Shown here: piece by piece, positions 41,059-50,926 of the stretch
How positions within the stretch are numbered: the first letter of the stretch is position 1
Layout: the number at the start of each line of letters is the position of its first letter
Assembly: GCA_003140215.1 (NCBI GenBank)
Contig: PLJL01000001.1
Location: forward strand, 1-64,000
Length of the DNA stretch: 64,000 bases
Source of the DNA: Vulcanimicrobiota bacterium
Lineage (GTDB): Bacteria; Vulcanimicrobiota; Vulcanimicrobiia; Vulcanimicrobiales; Vulcanimicrobiaceae
Direction: 5' to 3'
Notes under the pieces: generated by a model
What the model saw: the letters and a program-made list of their open reading frames with translations, nothing else
Databases searched by the model: none
Told to the model about the DNA's origin: nothing
Program-made: the position numbers and the translations under genes

Positions 41059-42117
41059 CTATGCCGGCGTGAGGACGCCTTCGTCGTCGTCGACCTCGAG
41101 CCCGAACCAGCGCTCGAACTGCGCCGCGAACGCGGCGTAGACCCCGAGCGAAACGATGCTCAGGCCGACGACGACGAGCGCCGCGATCGGCCAGCGATCG
41201 ACGAACGCGTCGTAGAGTCCGTGGTACGTCGCCGGGATCACGAGCGCCAGGACGATCAGCCCGGCGCGCGCCGACGGGATGCGCGCCGCGAACCAGATCA
41301 GGTATGCAGCGATGCCCGTCCACACGGCATGGAAGAACGGGAGCGACGTCAGGCGCAGCACGCTCTCGAGGTAAAACCCCGCGAACGCTCCGGTTTTTGT
41401 GGCCTCCGCGGCGTACGGCCCGAGTTGATAACCCACCCCCTCCTTGATGCCGAAGCCGAGCCCGGAGAGCAGTCCGTAGAAGAGGAATGCGCGCAGCGTC
41501 GGCAGCGGCCCGGCAAAGCGCCAGATCGCGAACAGCACCAGCGCTTTGGTGAGCTCCTCGGGAAAGCCGATGAAGACGATCGCTGACGGGATCGCGACCC
41601 ACAGGCTCTTCGCCGCCACGAGCCCGCCGCGCAGCAGCTCGACGTTGAGCACGAGCGAGATCATCAGCGCGGTCATCCCGACGAACACCGTGCCGAAATA
41701 GGCCGCCAGCCCCACCCGCCAGCGTATCCCGGTTGCGCGGAACGCCGATGCGAAGAACAGCGCCCACATCGCCGAGAAGTACAGGCCGAGCCCGCGGAAC
41801 GCGAGCACCGGGTCGTTGATCTTCTCGAAGTACGAGACCATCGCGAGCGGCGCGATCCCCATGAGCGCGATGAGCCCGACGTTGCGCCAGCGCCCCGCCC
41901 CGACGGCGTCCAAATGCCTGAACGGCTCGAAGAGAACCGGTAGCACGGCCCGGATCTCGCGCGGAGCGCGCCGGTAGAGCGCGGCATCGTGCGACCCGAG
42001 ATAGACGCCCTCTTGCCAGGTGCCGGCGGGGGCCGACAGATCGACGCCGCACGCTCCGCAGAAGCGCCCCGCCACGAGCGCCCCGCACGACCGGCAGACC
42101 GTTGCCGCCGCCGTCAT
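41059..42117 (-). CDS. PrsW-family intramembrane protease with zinc ribbon
   Basis: 352 aa. N-terminal zinc ribbon CRSCGALVAGRFCGACG (residues 8-24), then about eight to nine transmembrane segments. PrsW signature residues: FPEELTKALVLF, GFGIKEGVGY, LPFFHAVWTG and ATYHGLYDAF. PrsW cleaves anti-sigma factor RsiW in Bacillus; the substrate here is unknown. ATGA overlap with the upstream zinc-ribbon membrane protein suggests a joint function. Ends with an acidic tail. Confidence 0.87.
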   Translation of the reverse strand: MTAAATVCRSCGALVAGRFCGACGVDLSAPAGTWQEGVYLGSHDAALYRRAPREIRAVLPVLFEPFRHLDAVGAGRWRNVGLIALMGIAPLAMVSYFEKINDPVLAFRGLGLYFSAMWALFFASAFRATGIRWRVGLAAYFGTVFVGMTALMISLVLNVELLRGGLVAAKSLWVAIPSAIVFIGFPEELTKALVLFAIWRFAGPLPTLRAFLFYGLLSGLGFGIKEGVGYQLGPYAAEATKTGAFAGFYLESVLRLTSLPFFHAVWTGIAAYLIWFAARIPSARAGLIVLALVIPATYHGLYDAFVDRWPIAALVVVGLSIVSLGVYAAFAAQFERWFGLEVDDDEGVLTPA

Positions 42118-42584
42118 GCCGGGGTCTTCGCGAACACCACGGCCACGATCGTGACCGCCCACATCAGCGTCACGAAGAGCGTGGGCAGGAACAGGATCGC
42201 ACCCGCGATCGCCCAGGCCCGCTCGACGGCACGGAACTCCTGCGGATCCGCGTACCGGCGCCGCTGGAGCGCGACGCGGTTGCCGTTGAAGAACAGGAAG
42301 ATCGTGATCCCCAGCGACACCGGCGGGAGCGGAAACCAGAACAGCCAGTAGAGCGTCCCCAGGACGGGCGCACCGTGCGCGAACGTCCACAACCCGGGTG
42401 CGCCGCCGGCGCCGATGTTCACGCCGCGCATCAACGCGGCGGCGGCGCTCGATACGTGCTCGAGCGGAAGCCTCGCGCCGCCCGCGTCGGCACCGCAGTG
42501 TTCGCAAAAACGCGTCGTCACCGCGCTCCCGCACGCGACGCAGGTGCGCGACGAAACCTGCGCAGGTTGATCCGCGGCAGTCAT
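42114..42584 (-). CDS. Zinc-ribbon membrane protein
   Basis: 156 aa. Zinc ribbon CVACGSAVTTRFCEHCG (residues 15-31), a linker, then hydrophobic segments at about 67-85, 88-100 and 122-150. Not recognised beyond these parts. Its stop overlaps the start of the PrsW-like protein, and the two have near-identical ribbon domains, which suggests a shared membrane complex. Confidence 0.7.
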   Translation of the reverse strand: MTAADQPAQVSSRTCVACGSAVTTRFCEHCGADAGGARLPLEHVSSAAAALMRGVNIGAGGAPGLWTFAHGAPVLGTLYWLFWFPLPPVSLGITIFLFFNGNRVALQRRRYADPQEFRAVERAWAIAGAILFLPTLFVTLMWAVTIVAVVFAKTPA

Positions 42585-42679
42585 GATCGCGCATTCCGTA
42601 GCGGAGAGCAGCCAATCCTACCGCGCGCGGCGACGATCGCCGAACCGGGTCGAAACTTTACCCGCGGCTGCCGCAGCGG

Positions 42680-45600
42680 TTAGGTAACGAGTGTCGCCGC
42701 GCGCGGGACCGCGACCGCGAGGCGCACGAACGCATCGAGGTCGCCGCCCGCGTCGAGGTAGGCGCGGGCGCGCGACGAGCCGGTCGCCGCGGCGTGGCTT
42801 TCCAACAGTGCGCGCAATCGGTCGCGCGCCTCGGCGTCGAGATCGTGGGCGACCAGCGGGCTGGGTCCGAGCCGCGACGCATGCGCGCGCAAGACGAACA
42901 GCTCGCCGCCGGTCATCCCGCTGGCGAGATTGCGTCCCGCCGCGCCCAAGATCGCGACGGTGCCTTTGGTCATGTACTCGCAGGCGTGATCGCCGGCGCC
43001 CTCGACTACGATCGTCGCGCCGCTGTTGCGGACCGCGAGCCGCTCGCCGGCGGCGCCGCGCACGAACGACTCGCCGCCGCGCGCACCGTAGAAGCATGCG
43101 TTGCCGATCGCCGGTTCGTCGGGCTGTCCCGCGCCGCGCACGACGATGAGCCCGCCGCTCATCCCTTTGCCGACACCGTCGTTCGCCTCGCCGTCGAGCT
43201 CGAGCGTCATCCCCGCGGCGAGAAACGCGCCGAAGCTCTGCCCGGCGCTGCCGGCGTAGCGGTACGTCGCCGGCGCTACGTGCTCGCCGCGCCCCTTGCG
43301 AATCACCGCGTCGTAGGCGATGCGTGTGCCGACGGCGCGGTCGGCGGGCGTGATGCGCTGCGTCCCGCCGGCGATCGCTTCGTCGTCGAGGTGCGCGTTG
43401 TCGATCCGTGCCGAGTCGTACGGAGCGCGCGTCTCGGGTAAGCGCAGCACTTCGTCGAGATCGATGCCCCGCGCCCGGTGGTCGCGCGGCCGCACGAGAT
43501 CGCTGCGGCCGCGGATCTCGTCGAGCGATCGGGCGCCCAGTGCGGCCAGACGGCGCCGGACGTCCTTCGCCACGAAACGCAGGAAGGTCGCCGCATCCTC
43601 GGCGGTGCCCGGAAACTTGCCGCGCAGCACGGCGTCCTGGGTCGCGATTCCGACCGGACACGTGTTCTGATGGCATTGGTGGGCGTAGATGCAGCCCAGC
43701 GCGATCAGCAGCGCGGTGCCGAAACCGAACATGTCGGCGCCGAGCATCGACCCGACGATCACGTCACGGCCGGTCTTGAAGCCGCCGTCGACGCGTAAGG
43801 CAACCCGCCCGCGCAGCCCGTTGGCAACGAGCGTGTGGTGGGTTTCGACCAAGCCGAGTTCCCACGGCAAGCCGGCGTGCTTGATCGAGCCCAGCGGCGA
43901 GGCGCCCGTACCGCCGTCGTGGCCGGCGATGTGCACGACGTCGGCACGCGCTTTGGCCACGCCGCTCGCGACGTACCCGATCCCCGATTGCGCGACCAGC
44001 TTGACGGCGACCTTGGCTTTGGCGTTGGCCCGGCGCAAATCGTAGATGAGCTGGGCCAGATCCTCGATCGAGTAGATATCGTGATGCGGCGGCGGTGAGA
44101 CCAGCGACTGCCCTGTCACGGCGCCGCGCAGCGCCGCGATCTCCGCGGTCACCTTGAATCCCGGGATCTGTCCGCCTTCGCCGGGCTTTGCACCTTGGGC
44201 GATCTTGATCTCGAGCTCTTCGGCGGTGGCCAGGTACTCCGGCGCGACGCCGAAACGCGCCGACGCGACCTGCTTGATCGCGTTGAGCGTCCGCGCCGGA
44301 TCCTCACCGCCCTCACCGCCGTTGCTGCGCGCGCCGGCGAGTTTGGCGCCCAGTGCGACCGCTTCGTGCGCCTCGGGTCCCAGCGCGCCCAGCGACATCG
44401 CCGCGGTGACGAAGCGCGCGGCGATCGCGTCTTCGGACTCGACCTCGTCGAGCGCAACGGGTTCGCCGATCGCGACCGGTTCGACCAGATCGCGCAGCGC
44501 TATCGTTTCGCGCTCCTCGAGCAGATCGGAGAGCGCGAAAAAGGCGGCTTCGTCGCGCGCCACGATCGTCTTGCGCAAGTTCTTGAGCAGCGGCGGATCG
44601 AAATGGCGCTTGACGCCGTCGCGGCGGTAGCGGAACAGCCCGCGCTGCGGCGGCTCCCCGCCCTCCGCGGCGAGCACTTCCCAGGCGCGCAGGTCCTCTT
44701 CGAGCTCGTCGAAGCCCAGCGTCTGAACGTGCGTCGCCATCCCGGGAAAACACGTCGAGACGATCTCGGCTTTGAGTCCCAGCGTCTCGAACGTCTGCGC
44801 GCCGACGTACGATCGGAGCGTGCAGATGCCGAGCTTGGCCAGCACCTTCACCAACCCGGCACGTAGCGTTTCGAGCAGCCCCGTCGCCGACGCTTTCTCC
44901 GTGACGGCGACGCGCGCCGCAAGCCAGGGCGTCATCACGTTGGCTCCGGCGGCGATCACCGCTGCGCAGCCGTGCGCATCGCGCGCAAAACCGTCGCAGG
45001 CCGCGATCGATGCCTGCAGCCGCAATCCCACCGCGGTGAGGCGCTGGTGCACGGCGCCCGCCGCGAGCACCGCCGGCACCGGCAACGTCGCGCTGCGGTC
45101 GTCCAGAACCAAGTAGGTCTTACCGCGGCGCACCGCGCGCTCCGCCTCGTCACAGATCGTTGCGATCCGCGCGCGCAGCGTCGTCGCCGCGCAGTCCAGC
45201 TCGATCCGGTGCGGGACGAGGCGCGAATCGTAGGTCAGCGCGTCGAATGCGGTCTCGTCGAGCAGCGCGGTATCGACCGAGACGATGCTGCCGGGCGCCG
45301 GAACGTCGCCGTTGCTGTCGCCGCTGCCGACGAAGGCCCGCATGTCGAAGACGAATCCTTCGCGCAGCGCGTCGATCGGGGGGTTCGTCACCTGCGCGAA
45401 GCGCTGGCGAAGGTACTCCGTAACCGGGACGCGGCGTTCGAGGAACGCCGGCGCCGCGTCGTCGCCCATCGACCACATCGGCTCGATGCCGCCGGCCAGC
45501 GAAGAGACGACCTGTTTGAGCTCGTCGGCCGTGTACCCGAAACGCACCAAGTCGCGGCGCAGCGTGACGGCGTCGACGTCGCGCGGCGCTTCGGCGGGCG

Positions 45601-46828
45601 GATCGAAGTGCCACGACGCGACCGTCGCGCGAAAGTCGGAGCCCCCGCGCCGCAGCGCGCGAAACGCGTCGGGGCGGATCAGCTCGCCGGTGGCGAAGCG
45701 CACGACGATCCGTTGGCCCGGGCCCAGCCGGCCGCGCTCGACGATCGGATCGTCACCGAACTCGATGACGCCGGCCTCGGACGCGACGAGAACTTTCCCG
45801 GACTCGGTGCGGCACCAGCGCAGCGGACGAAAACCGCTGCGGTCGAGCGCGGCGCCGACGCGGTCGCCTTCCGCGAAGACGATCGCCGCCGGGCCGTCCC
45901 ACGGCTCGACGGTCGGAATGTGCGCATCGTAGTAGGCGCGCAGGACGTCGTCGTCATCGACGGCCGGCGAGAGCATCAGATCGACCGCCTCGTCGACGCG
46001 GTACCCGGCGCCGATCATCGCATCGAGCGCGACGTCGAACTCGAGCGAGTCGCTGGCGCCGCGCGGCGACAGCACGCCGCGCGCCTGCATCCAGGCGCGG
46101 TTGCCGGTGATCGTGTCGATCTCACCATTGTGTGCGATCGTCCCGAACGGCTGGACGAGCCGCCAGCTCGGCGACGTGTTGGTGCTGAAGCGCTGATGGA
46201 AGACCGCGTAGCGAGAGGTGCACAGCGGGTCGCGCAGATCGGCGAAGTACGCGCCGAGCTCGGTCGACGAGAGCAGCCCTTTGTAGACGACCTTCGTCGT
46301 CGACGCGCTGACCAGCGTGGCCAACTCGCCCTCGTCGCGGAGCGTGCGGATCACCGCTCGCCGCACCGAACGCATGCGCTCGCGGGCGTTGCCTGGACCG
46401 ACGTCGACGAGGACCTGCTCGTAAGACGGCGCCCCCGACGCCGCCTGCTTTCCGAGCACGCTGCGATCGACCGGCGGGACGCGCCAGCGCATCGGCTTGA
46501 CGCCCTCGGAGCGGATCGCGTGCTCGATCTTGGCGCGCATCGCGGCCGCGGCGTCCTCGCCGATCGGCAGGTACACGCAGACCGCGGCCAGATGCTGCTC
46601 CGGGACCCGGACGTGCGCTTGCGCGAGCTCGCGCTGCAGCAGGGCTCGGGGCGTCTCGAGCAAGATCCCCGCGCCGTCCCCGGTGCGTCCGTCGGCCGCG
46701 CGGGCGCCGCGGTGCTCCATGGCACCGACCGCCGTCAGAGCGAGCTCGACGACCTCGTGGGAGGGACCGCGGTGCGAGAGATCGGCAAGGAAGCCGACCC
46801 CGCAGGCGTCGTGCTCGTCCTGGCGCAT
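42680..46828 (-). CDS. gltB: Glutamate synthase large subunit
   Basis: Makes two glutamates from glutamine and 2-oxoglutarate. 1382 aa from the ATG at 46828 (AAGGA upstream); a TTG at 46906 would add 26 residues. N-terminal amidotransferase with the processed nucleophile Cys9 in DEHDACGVGFLA; central domain; FMN-binding synthase domain with GAKPGEGGQIPGFKV, SPPPHHDIYSIEDLAQL and HDGGTGASPLGSIKHAG; 3Fe-4S cysteines in YAHQCHQNTCPVGIATQ; C-terminal beta-helix with GXXGXXXG repeats. The small subunit gltD is not adjacent, so a ferredoxin-dependent form or a distant gltD is possible. Confidence 0.97.
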   Translation of the reverse strand: MRQDEHDACGVGFLADLSHRGPSHEVVELALTAVGAMEHRGARAADGRTGDGAGILLETPRALLQRELAQAHVRVPEQHLAAVCVYLPIGEDAAAAMRAKIEHAIRSEGVKPMRWRVPPVDRSVLGKQAASGAPSYEQVLVDVGPGNARERMRSVRRAVIRTLRDEGELATLVSASTTKVVYKGLLSSTELGAYFADLRDPLCTSRYAVFHQRFSTNTSPSWRLVQPFGTIAHNGEIDTITGNRAWMQARGVLSPRGASDSLEFDVALDAMIGAGYRVDEAVDLMLSPAVDDDDVLRAYYDAHIPTVEPWDGPAAIVFAEGDRVGAALDRSGFRPLRWCRTESGKVLVASEAGVIEFGDDPIVERGRLGPGQRIVVRFATGELIRPDAFRALRRGGSDFRATVASWHFDPPAEAPRDVDAVTLRRDLVRFGYTADELKQVVSSLAGGIEPMWSMGDDAAPAFLERRVPVTEYLRQRFAQVTNPPIDALREGFVFDMRAFVGSGDSNGDVPAPGSIVSVDTALLDETAFDALTYDSRLVPHRIELDCAATTLRARIATICDEAERAVRRGKTYLVLDDRSATLPVPAVLAAGAVHQRLTAVGLRLQASIAACDGFARDAHGCAAVIAAGANVMTPWLAARVAVTEKASATGLLETLRAGLVKVLAKLGICTLRSYVGAQTFETLGLKAEIVSTCFPGMATHVQTLGFDELEEDLRAWEVLAAEGGEPPQRGLFRYRRDGVKRHFDPPLLKNLRKTIVARDEAAFFALSDLLEERETIALRDLVEPVAIGEPVALDEVESEDAIAARFVTAAMSLGALGPEAHEAVALGAKLAGARSNGGEGGEDPARTLNAIKQVASARFGVAPEYLATAEELEIKIAQGAKPGEGGQIPGFKVTAEIAALRGAVTGQSLVSPPPHHDIYSIEDLAQLIYDLRRANAKAKVAVKLVAQSGIGYVASGVAKARADVVHIAGHDGGTGASPLGSIKHAGLPWELGLVETHHTLVANGLRGRVALRVDGGFKTGRDVIVGSMLGADMFGFGTALLIALGCIYAHQCHQNTCPVGIATQDAVLRGKFPGTAEDAATFLRFVAKDVRRRLAALGARSLDEIRGRSDLVRPRDHRARGIDLDEVLRLPETRAPYDSARIDNAHLDDEAIAGGTQRITPADRAVGTRIAYDAVIRKGRGEHVAPATYRYAGSAGQSFGAFLAAGMTLELDGEANDGVGKGMSGGLIVVRGAGQPDEPAIGNACFYGARGGESFVRGAAGERLAVRNSGATIVVEGAGDHACEYMTKGTVAILGAAGRNLASGMTGGELFVLRAHASRLGPSPLVAHDLDAEARDRLRALLESHAAATGSSRARAYLDAGGDLDAFVRLAVAVPRAATLVT

Positions 46829-46919
46829 CTGATCCTTGAGGATACCGCAATGCGGCGTCGTCGGGGTCCAACGATGGGTAAGCCGGGGCGGCCGTTCGTT
46901 CGACAAACGGCGAACCGGA

Positions 46920-47288
46920 TCAGCGCCGCTTAGGCCTCGTGCTGTGTGCGACGATCACCGTGCGGCGCACCGCGGAGCGAAGTTGCCGGTCGATGGCGGG
47001 CTGCGCGGAAAGCTCTTTCTTGACGGCGCGCTTCCAGTGCAAGCTGCGCGCGTCGAGGCGCACGTCGCGCCCCTCGGCCCGCGCCGCGGCGACGATGCCG
47101 GCGAGCGCATTCATCTGCGACTCGCCCAGGACTTGGATGTCGCGCACGTCGAGCACGATCGTGCCGCCCTGCGTTCCAACCAGCCCGCGTTCGAGCGCGC
47201 CGAACGCCGCGACGAGATCGGCGTCGAGAACGCCGATCAAACGAACGACCACAGGTGTTGGAATGGGCTGTATCTCCGGTGCGTACAC
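46920..47288 (-). CDS. STAS-domain protein
   Basis: 122 aa from the second GTG, which has AAGGAG five nt upstream; another GTG six bases out overlaps that site. STAS fold pattern VVRLIGVLDADLV, TIVLDVRDIQVLGESQMNALAGIVAAARAEG, resembling anti-sigma factor antagonists or MlaB-like proteins. The usual phospho-Ser region DSSG is altered to GESQ, so classic kinase control is uncertain. A basic C-terminal tail follows. It ends 92 bp upstream of gltB. Confidence 0.75.
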   Translation of the reverse strand: MYAPEIQPIPTPVVVRLIGVLDADLVAAFGALERGLVGTQGGTIVLDVRDIQVLGESQMNALAGIVAAARAEGRDVRLDARSLHWKRAVKKELSAQPAIDRQLRSAVRRTVIVAHSTRPKRR

Positions 47289-47417
47289 GGTCACTCCTTA
47301 GTGGCTGTACACCGAAGGTACGCTCGGCAGCTGGCAAAGGTTCAATAATCAGGTGAGAGGCCGCTGAGAAACAAACCTCCGCGCTCGCGGCGAGGCTGCG
47401 GGAGCGATGTCCAGGTT

Positions 47418-48617
47418 TTAGCTCGCTGTGCCCACGAGCCCGAGCGCGACCATCATGCGATAGCCGACGCCAAGCGCGCGTTCGTCGATGTCGAAACGCG
47501 CGTTGTGGTGCGGGACCGCGGAGCTGGGACCGCCCCGCGCGCCGACGATGAAGTATGCGCCGGGCCGCAGGTCCTGCATGAACGACATGTCCTCGGCCCA
47601 CATGACGATGTCGTGCTCCACCAGGTTCTGCGCGCCGAGCTCGCGCCGCGCGACCGCGCGCACGACGTCGTTGATCTCGCGGTTGTTGACGGTCGGCGGA
47701 TACGACCAGTGGTACGCGAAGTCGTACTCGAAGCGCATCGCTGCGGCGAGCCCAGCCAGGATGCGCTCCATCCGCTCGGGTATCGAGCGCCGCACCTCGG
47801 CGTCGAACGCGCGCACGGTGCCGCGCATCGTCGCCGCATCGGGGATCACGTTGAAGGTCGTGCCGCTGGTGAACTGCCCGACGGTGACGACGGCCGGGTC
47901 CTTCGGCGCGACCTCACGCGAGACGATCGTCTGCAACAGCGTGATGACGTACGCGCCCGCCGCGATCGGGTCGACCGCGAGCTGCGGCATCGCGCCGTGG
48001 CCGCCTTGGCCGCGTATCGTGAGATCGAACTCGTCGGCGGAGGCAAAAAACGCGCCGTCGCGCACGCCGACCTTCCCCACGTCGAGCCCGCTGTAGAGGT
48101 GCAGCGCGAACGTGCGGTCGACGTGCGGGTTCTCGAGCGCGCCGTCGTCGATCATCTTCTTGTTCCCGGCATGGCCCTCTTCGCCGGGCTGAAAGCAGAA
48201 GACGAGCGTCCCCGGGATCTCGGCCCGTCGCCCGGCCAGCGTTCGCGCCGCCGCAAGCAAGATCGAGACGTGGCCGTCGTGCCCGCAGGCATGCATCGCG
48301 CCGGCGCGCGTCGAGCGGTAGGGGACGTCGTTGAGCTCGGTCATCGGCAACGCGTCCATGTCGGCGCGCAGCAACGTGACCGGGCCCGGCCGGCCGCCAA
48401 CCAGGGTCCCGAGCACTCCGGTGACGCCGACCCCCGTCCGAACCTCGTCGAGATCGAGGCCGCGGAGCGTCTCGGCTACGTAGGCGGCGGTTTCGTGCTC
48501 CACCATGGAGAGTTCGGGCTGCGCGTGCAGCCGCCGCCGAGTCGCGACGAGATCGTCGTGCGGAATCGCGAGGGCGAGCATCGCCGGCAGGGGTTCGGCG
48601 CGGCGGTGCCGTCCCAT
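47418..48617 (-). CDS. M20-family amidohydrolase
   Basis: 399 aa metal-dependent amidohydrolase (hippuricase/IAA-amino acid hydrolase type). Blocks RRRLHAQPELSMVEHET, LRADMDALPM, MHACGHDGHVSILLAAA (metal His), FCFQPGEEGHAG (catalytic Glu pair), RGQGGHGAMPQLAVDPI and SGTTFNVIPD. The ATG at 48617 is 5 bp from the divergent acyl-CoA ligase start; an ATG at 48581 (MLALAIPHDD) would leave room for promoters and may be correct. Confidence 0.9.
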   Translation of the reverse strand: MGRHRRAEPLPAMLALAIPHDDLVATRRRLHAQPELSMVEHETAAYVAETLRGLDLDEVRTGVGVTGVLGTLVGGRPGPVTLLRADMDALPMTELNDVPYRSTRAGAMHACGHDGHVSILLAAARTLAGRRAEIPGTLVFCFQPGEEGHAGNKKMIDDGALENPHVDRTFALHLYSGLDVGKVGVRDGAFFASADEFDLTIRGQGGHGAMPQLAVDPIAAGAYVITLLQTIVSREVAPKDPAVVTVGQFTSGTTFNVIPDAATMRGTVRAFDAEVRRSIPERMERILAGLAAAMRFEYDFAYHWSYPPTVNNREINDVVRAVARRELGAQNLVEHDIVMWAEDMSFMQDLRPGAYFIVGARGGPSSAVPHHNARFDIDERALGVGYRMMVALGLVGTAS

Positions 48618-48622
48618 TCAGG

Positions 48623-50284
48623 ATGGCGCTTCCGTCCTACGCTCACGGGGCGAGCCCCGCCCCGCTCCTCGGGGAGACGATCGGCGACAACCTCGATCGG
48701 ATCGCGGGGCGTTTCCCCGACAACGACGCCGTCGTCTCGGTGCACCAGAACCGGCGCTTGACCTACGCGCGCTTCGTCGCCGAGACCGACCGGCTCGCCA
48801 AGGCGTTCGTCGCCGCCGGCGTCGAGCACGGCGAACGGGTCGGGATCTGGTCGCCCAACTCGCTCGAATGGGTGCTCGTCCAGTACGCCACGGCGAAGAT
48901 CGGCGCGATCCTGGTCAACGTGAACCCGGCCTACCGGCTCTCCGAGTTGGAGTACGCGTTGCGCCAGAGCGGCGTGAGCACGCTCGTCGTGCTGGACCGT
49001 TACAAGACCAGCGAGTATCTCGCCATGGTCCGCGAGGTGCGCGCGTCGTTGCCCGCGCTGCGCGAGGTCGTGATCGTCGGCGGTACCGAGCCCGGCGACG
49101 GCGAGACTGCCTGGGACGACTACGTCGCGTGTGCCGGTGAGTGTGACGAGGCGACCCTCGCGCAACGGCGGGCCCGCTGTCAGTTCGACGACGCGATCAA
49201 CATTCAGTACACCTCGGGGACGACCGGCTTCCCCAAAGGCGCGACGCTCTCGCATCACAACATCCTCAACAACGGCTTCTTCATCGGCGAGGGCTGCCGC
49301 TACACGGCGGCGGATCGCGTCTGCATCCCGGTCCCGTTCTATCACTGCTTCGGGATGGTGCTGGGCAACCTGGCCTGCACCACGCACGGTGCCGCGATCG
49401 TGATTCCGAACTGGACCTTCGACCCCGAGCTGACGCTCCAAGCCGTCGTGGCCGAGAGGTGCACGTCGCTCTACGGCGTCCCCACGATGTTCATCGCCGA
49501 GCTGGCCCTGCCGCGTTTCGCGGACTTCGATCTCTCGACGCTGCGTACCGGGATCATGGCCGGCTCACCGTGTCCGGTCGAAGTGATGAAGCGCGTGCAG
49601 AGCGAGATGCACATGCCCGAGGTCACGATCTGTTACGGCATGACCGAGACGTCGCCGGTCTCGACCCAGACGATGACCGACGATCCGCTCGCCAAGCGCA
49701 CCGGGACGGTCGGCCGCGTGCACCCGCACATCGAGGTCAAGATCGTCGACGCCGAAGGGGTCATCGTCGGCCGCGGGACGCCCGGCGAGCTGTGCACCCG
49801 CGGCTACAGCGTGATGCTCGGCTATTGGGAGAACCCCGATGCGACGGCCGGCGCGATCGATGCGGCGCGCTACATGCACACCGGCGACATCGCCTCGATG
49901 GACGAGGACGGGTACGTGAACATCAGCGGGCGGATCAAGGACATGGTGATCCGCGGCGGCGAGAACGTCTACCCGCGCGAGATCGAGGAGTTCCTCTACA
50001 CGCACCCGGCGGTCAAGGACGTGCAGGTGATCGGGGTTCCCGACGAGCGCTTCGGCGAGGAGCTTTGCGCCTGGGTGATCCTCAACGACGGCGCGACGGC
50101 GAGCGCCGGCGACATCAAGGAATACTGCAGCGGGCAGATCGCGCGCTACAAGATTCCGCGCTACGTGATGTTCGTCGAGGGCTGGCCGATGACGGTGAGC
50201 GGCAAGGTCCAAAAATACAAGATGCGCGAGGAATCGATCGAAAAGCTGGGCCTGGAGAGCGCCGCGAAAATCGTCACCGCATGA
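48623..50284 (+). CDS. Acyl-CoA synthetase (AMP-binding, FadD/AcsF type)
   Basis: 553 aa adenylate-forming ligase. YTSGTTGFPKGATLSHHNI (ATP loop), PFYHCFGMVLGN, ICYGMTETSPVSTQT, YMHTGDIASMDEDGY, GRIKDMVIRGGENVYPREIE and C-terminal Lys in TVSGKVQKYKMRE. Activates a fatty or medium-chain acid for beta-oxidation or lipid synthesis; chain length cannot be read from sequence. Its stop overlaps the transglutaminase-like gene (ATGA). Confidence 0.9.
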   Translation: MALPSYAHGASPAPLLGETIGDNLDRIAGRFPDNDAVVSVHQNRRLTYARFVAETDRLAKAFVAAGVEHGERVGIWSPNSLEWVLVQYATAKIGAILVNVNPAYRLSELEYALRQSGVSTLVVLDRYKTSEYLAMVREVRASLPALREVVIVGGTEPGDGETAWDDYVACAGECDEATLAQRRARCQFDDAINIQYTSGTTGFPKGATLSHHNILNNGFFIGEGCRYTAADRVCIPVPFYHCFGMVLGNLACTTHGAAIVIPNWTFDPELTLQAVVAERCTSLYGVPTMFIAELALPRFADFDLSTLRTGIMAGSPCPVEVMKRVQSEMHMPEVTICYGMTETSPVSTQTMTDDPLAKRTGTVGRVHPHIEVKIVDAEGVIVGRGTPGELCTRGYSVMLGYWENPDATAGAIDAARYMHTGDIASMDEDGYVNISGRIKDMVIRGGENVYPREIEEFLYTHPAVKDVQVIGVPDERFGEELCAWVILNDGATASAGDIKEYCSGQIARYKIPRYVMFVEGWPMTVSGKVQKYKMREESIEKLGLESAAKIVTA

Positions 50285-50889
50285 CGGGCCTGGTTACGGA
50301 GGCGCCGTTCGAAGATTTCCTCGCTGCGGCGCCGCTAATCGAGGTCGATGCTCCGGGGATCGCGGCCTTCGTGGACACGCGGCTGCGCGGGCTCTACGAG
50401 GTGGACGCGGCGCGCGAAGTCTTCCGCTTCGTGCGCGACGACGTTGCGCACTCCTGGGACGTCCAGGGACATCGCGTCACGCGCTCGGCGGTCGACGTGC
50501 TGGCATACCGGGAGGGGATTTGCTACGCCAAGAGCCACCTCGTCGCCGCCTTGTTGCGCCGCGCCGGGATTCCCAGCGGGATCTGCTACCAGCGGCTGAC
50601 GCTGTTCGACGATGCGTCGGGCGGCCACGCCGTGCACGCGCTCAACACCGTCTACTTGGGCTCGCTGGACCGCTGGATCCGGATCGACGCGCGCGGCAAC
50701 AAACCCGGCGTCGATGCCCAATTCGCGGTCGACGAAGAGCGGCTCGCGTTCGCCATCCGGCCCGAGCAAGGCGAGATCGACTACCGGCGCAATCACGCCG
50801 CGCCGCACCCGGAGATCATCCGCACGCTCGAGGCGAACGATGACGTGCTGGTGATGTACCGCGAGCGCCTCCCGGCCGCGCTCGCGTAG
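50281..50889 (+). CDS. Transglutaminase-like cysteine protein
   Basis: 202 aa. Catalytic triad pattern of the transglutaminase-like superfamily: Cys in REGICYAKSHLVAALLRRAG, His in GGHAVHALNTVYL, Asp in WIRIDARGN. No signal peptide. Family members act as peptidases or amidases as well as transamidases. Translationally coupled to the acyl-CoA ligase, but no functional link is known. Confidence 0.84.
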   Translation: MTGLVTEAPFEDFLAAAPLIEVDAPGIAAFVDTRLRGLYEVDAAREVFRFVRDDVAHSWDVQGHRVTRSAVDVLAYREGICYAKSHLVAALLRRAGIPSGICYQRLTLFDDASGGHAVHALNTVYLGSLDRWIRIDARGNKPGVDAQFAVDEERLAFAIRPEQGEIDYRRNHAAPHPEIIRTLEANDDVLVMYRERLPAALA

Positions 50890-50926
50890 CACCGGCGTTT
50901 CGATTCGCCCGGGCGGGTTGTGTCGC

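Noticed and set aside
44972-46933. 653-codon open frame on the plus strand opposite gltB
   Set aside because: It lies wholly antisense to the well-conserved glutamate synthase; the product is Arg/Ala/Asp-rich low-complexity sequence expected from an antisense frame in GC-rich DNA.
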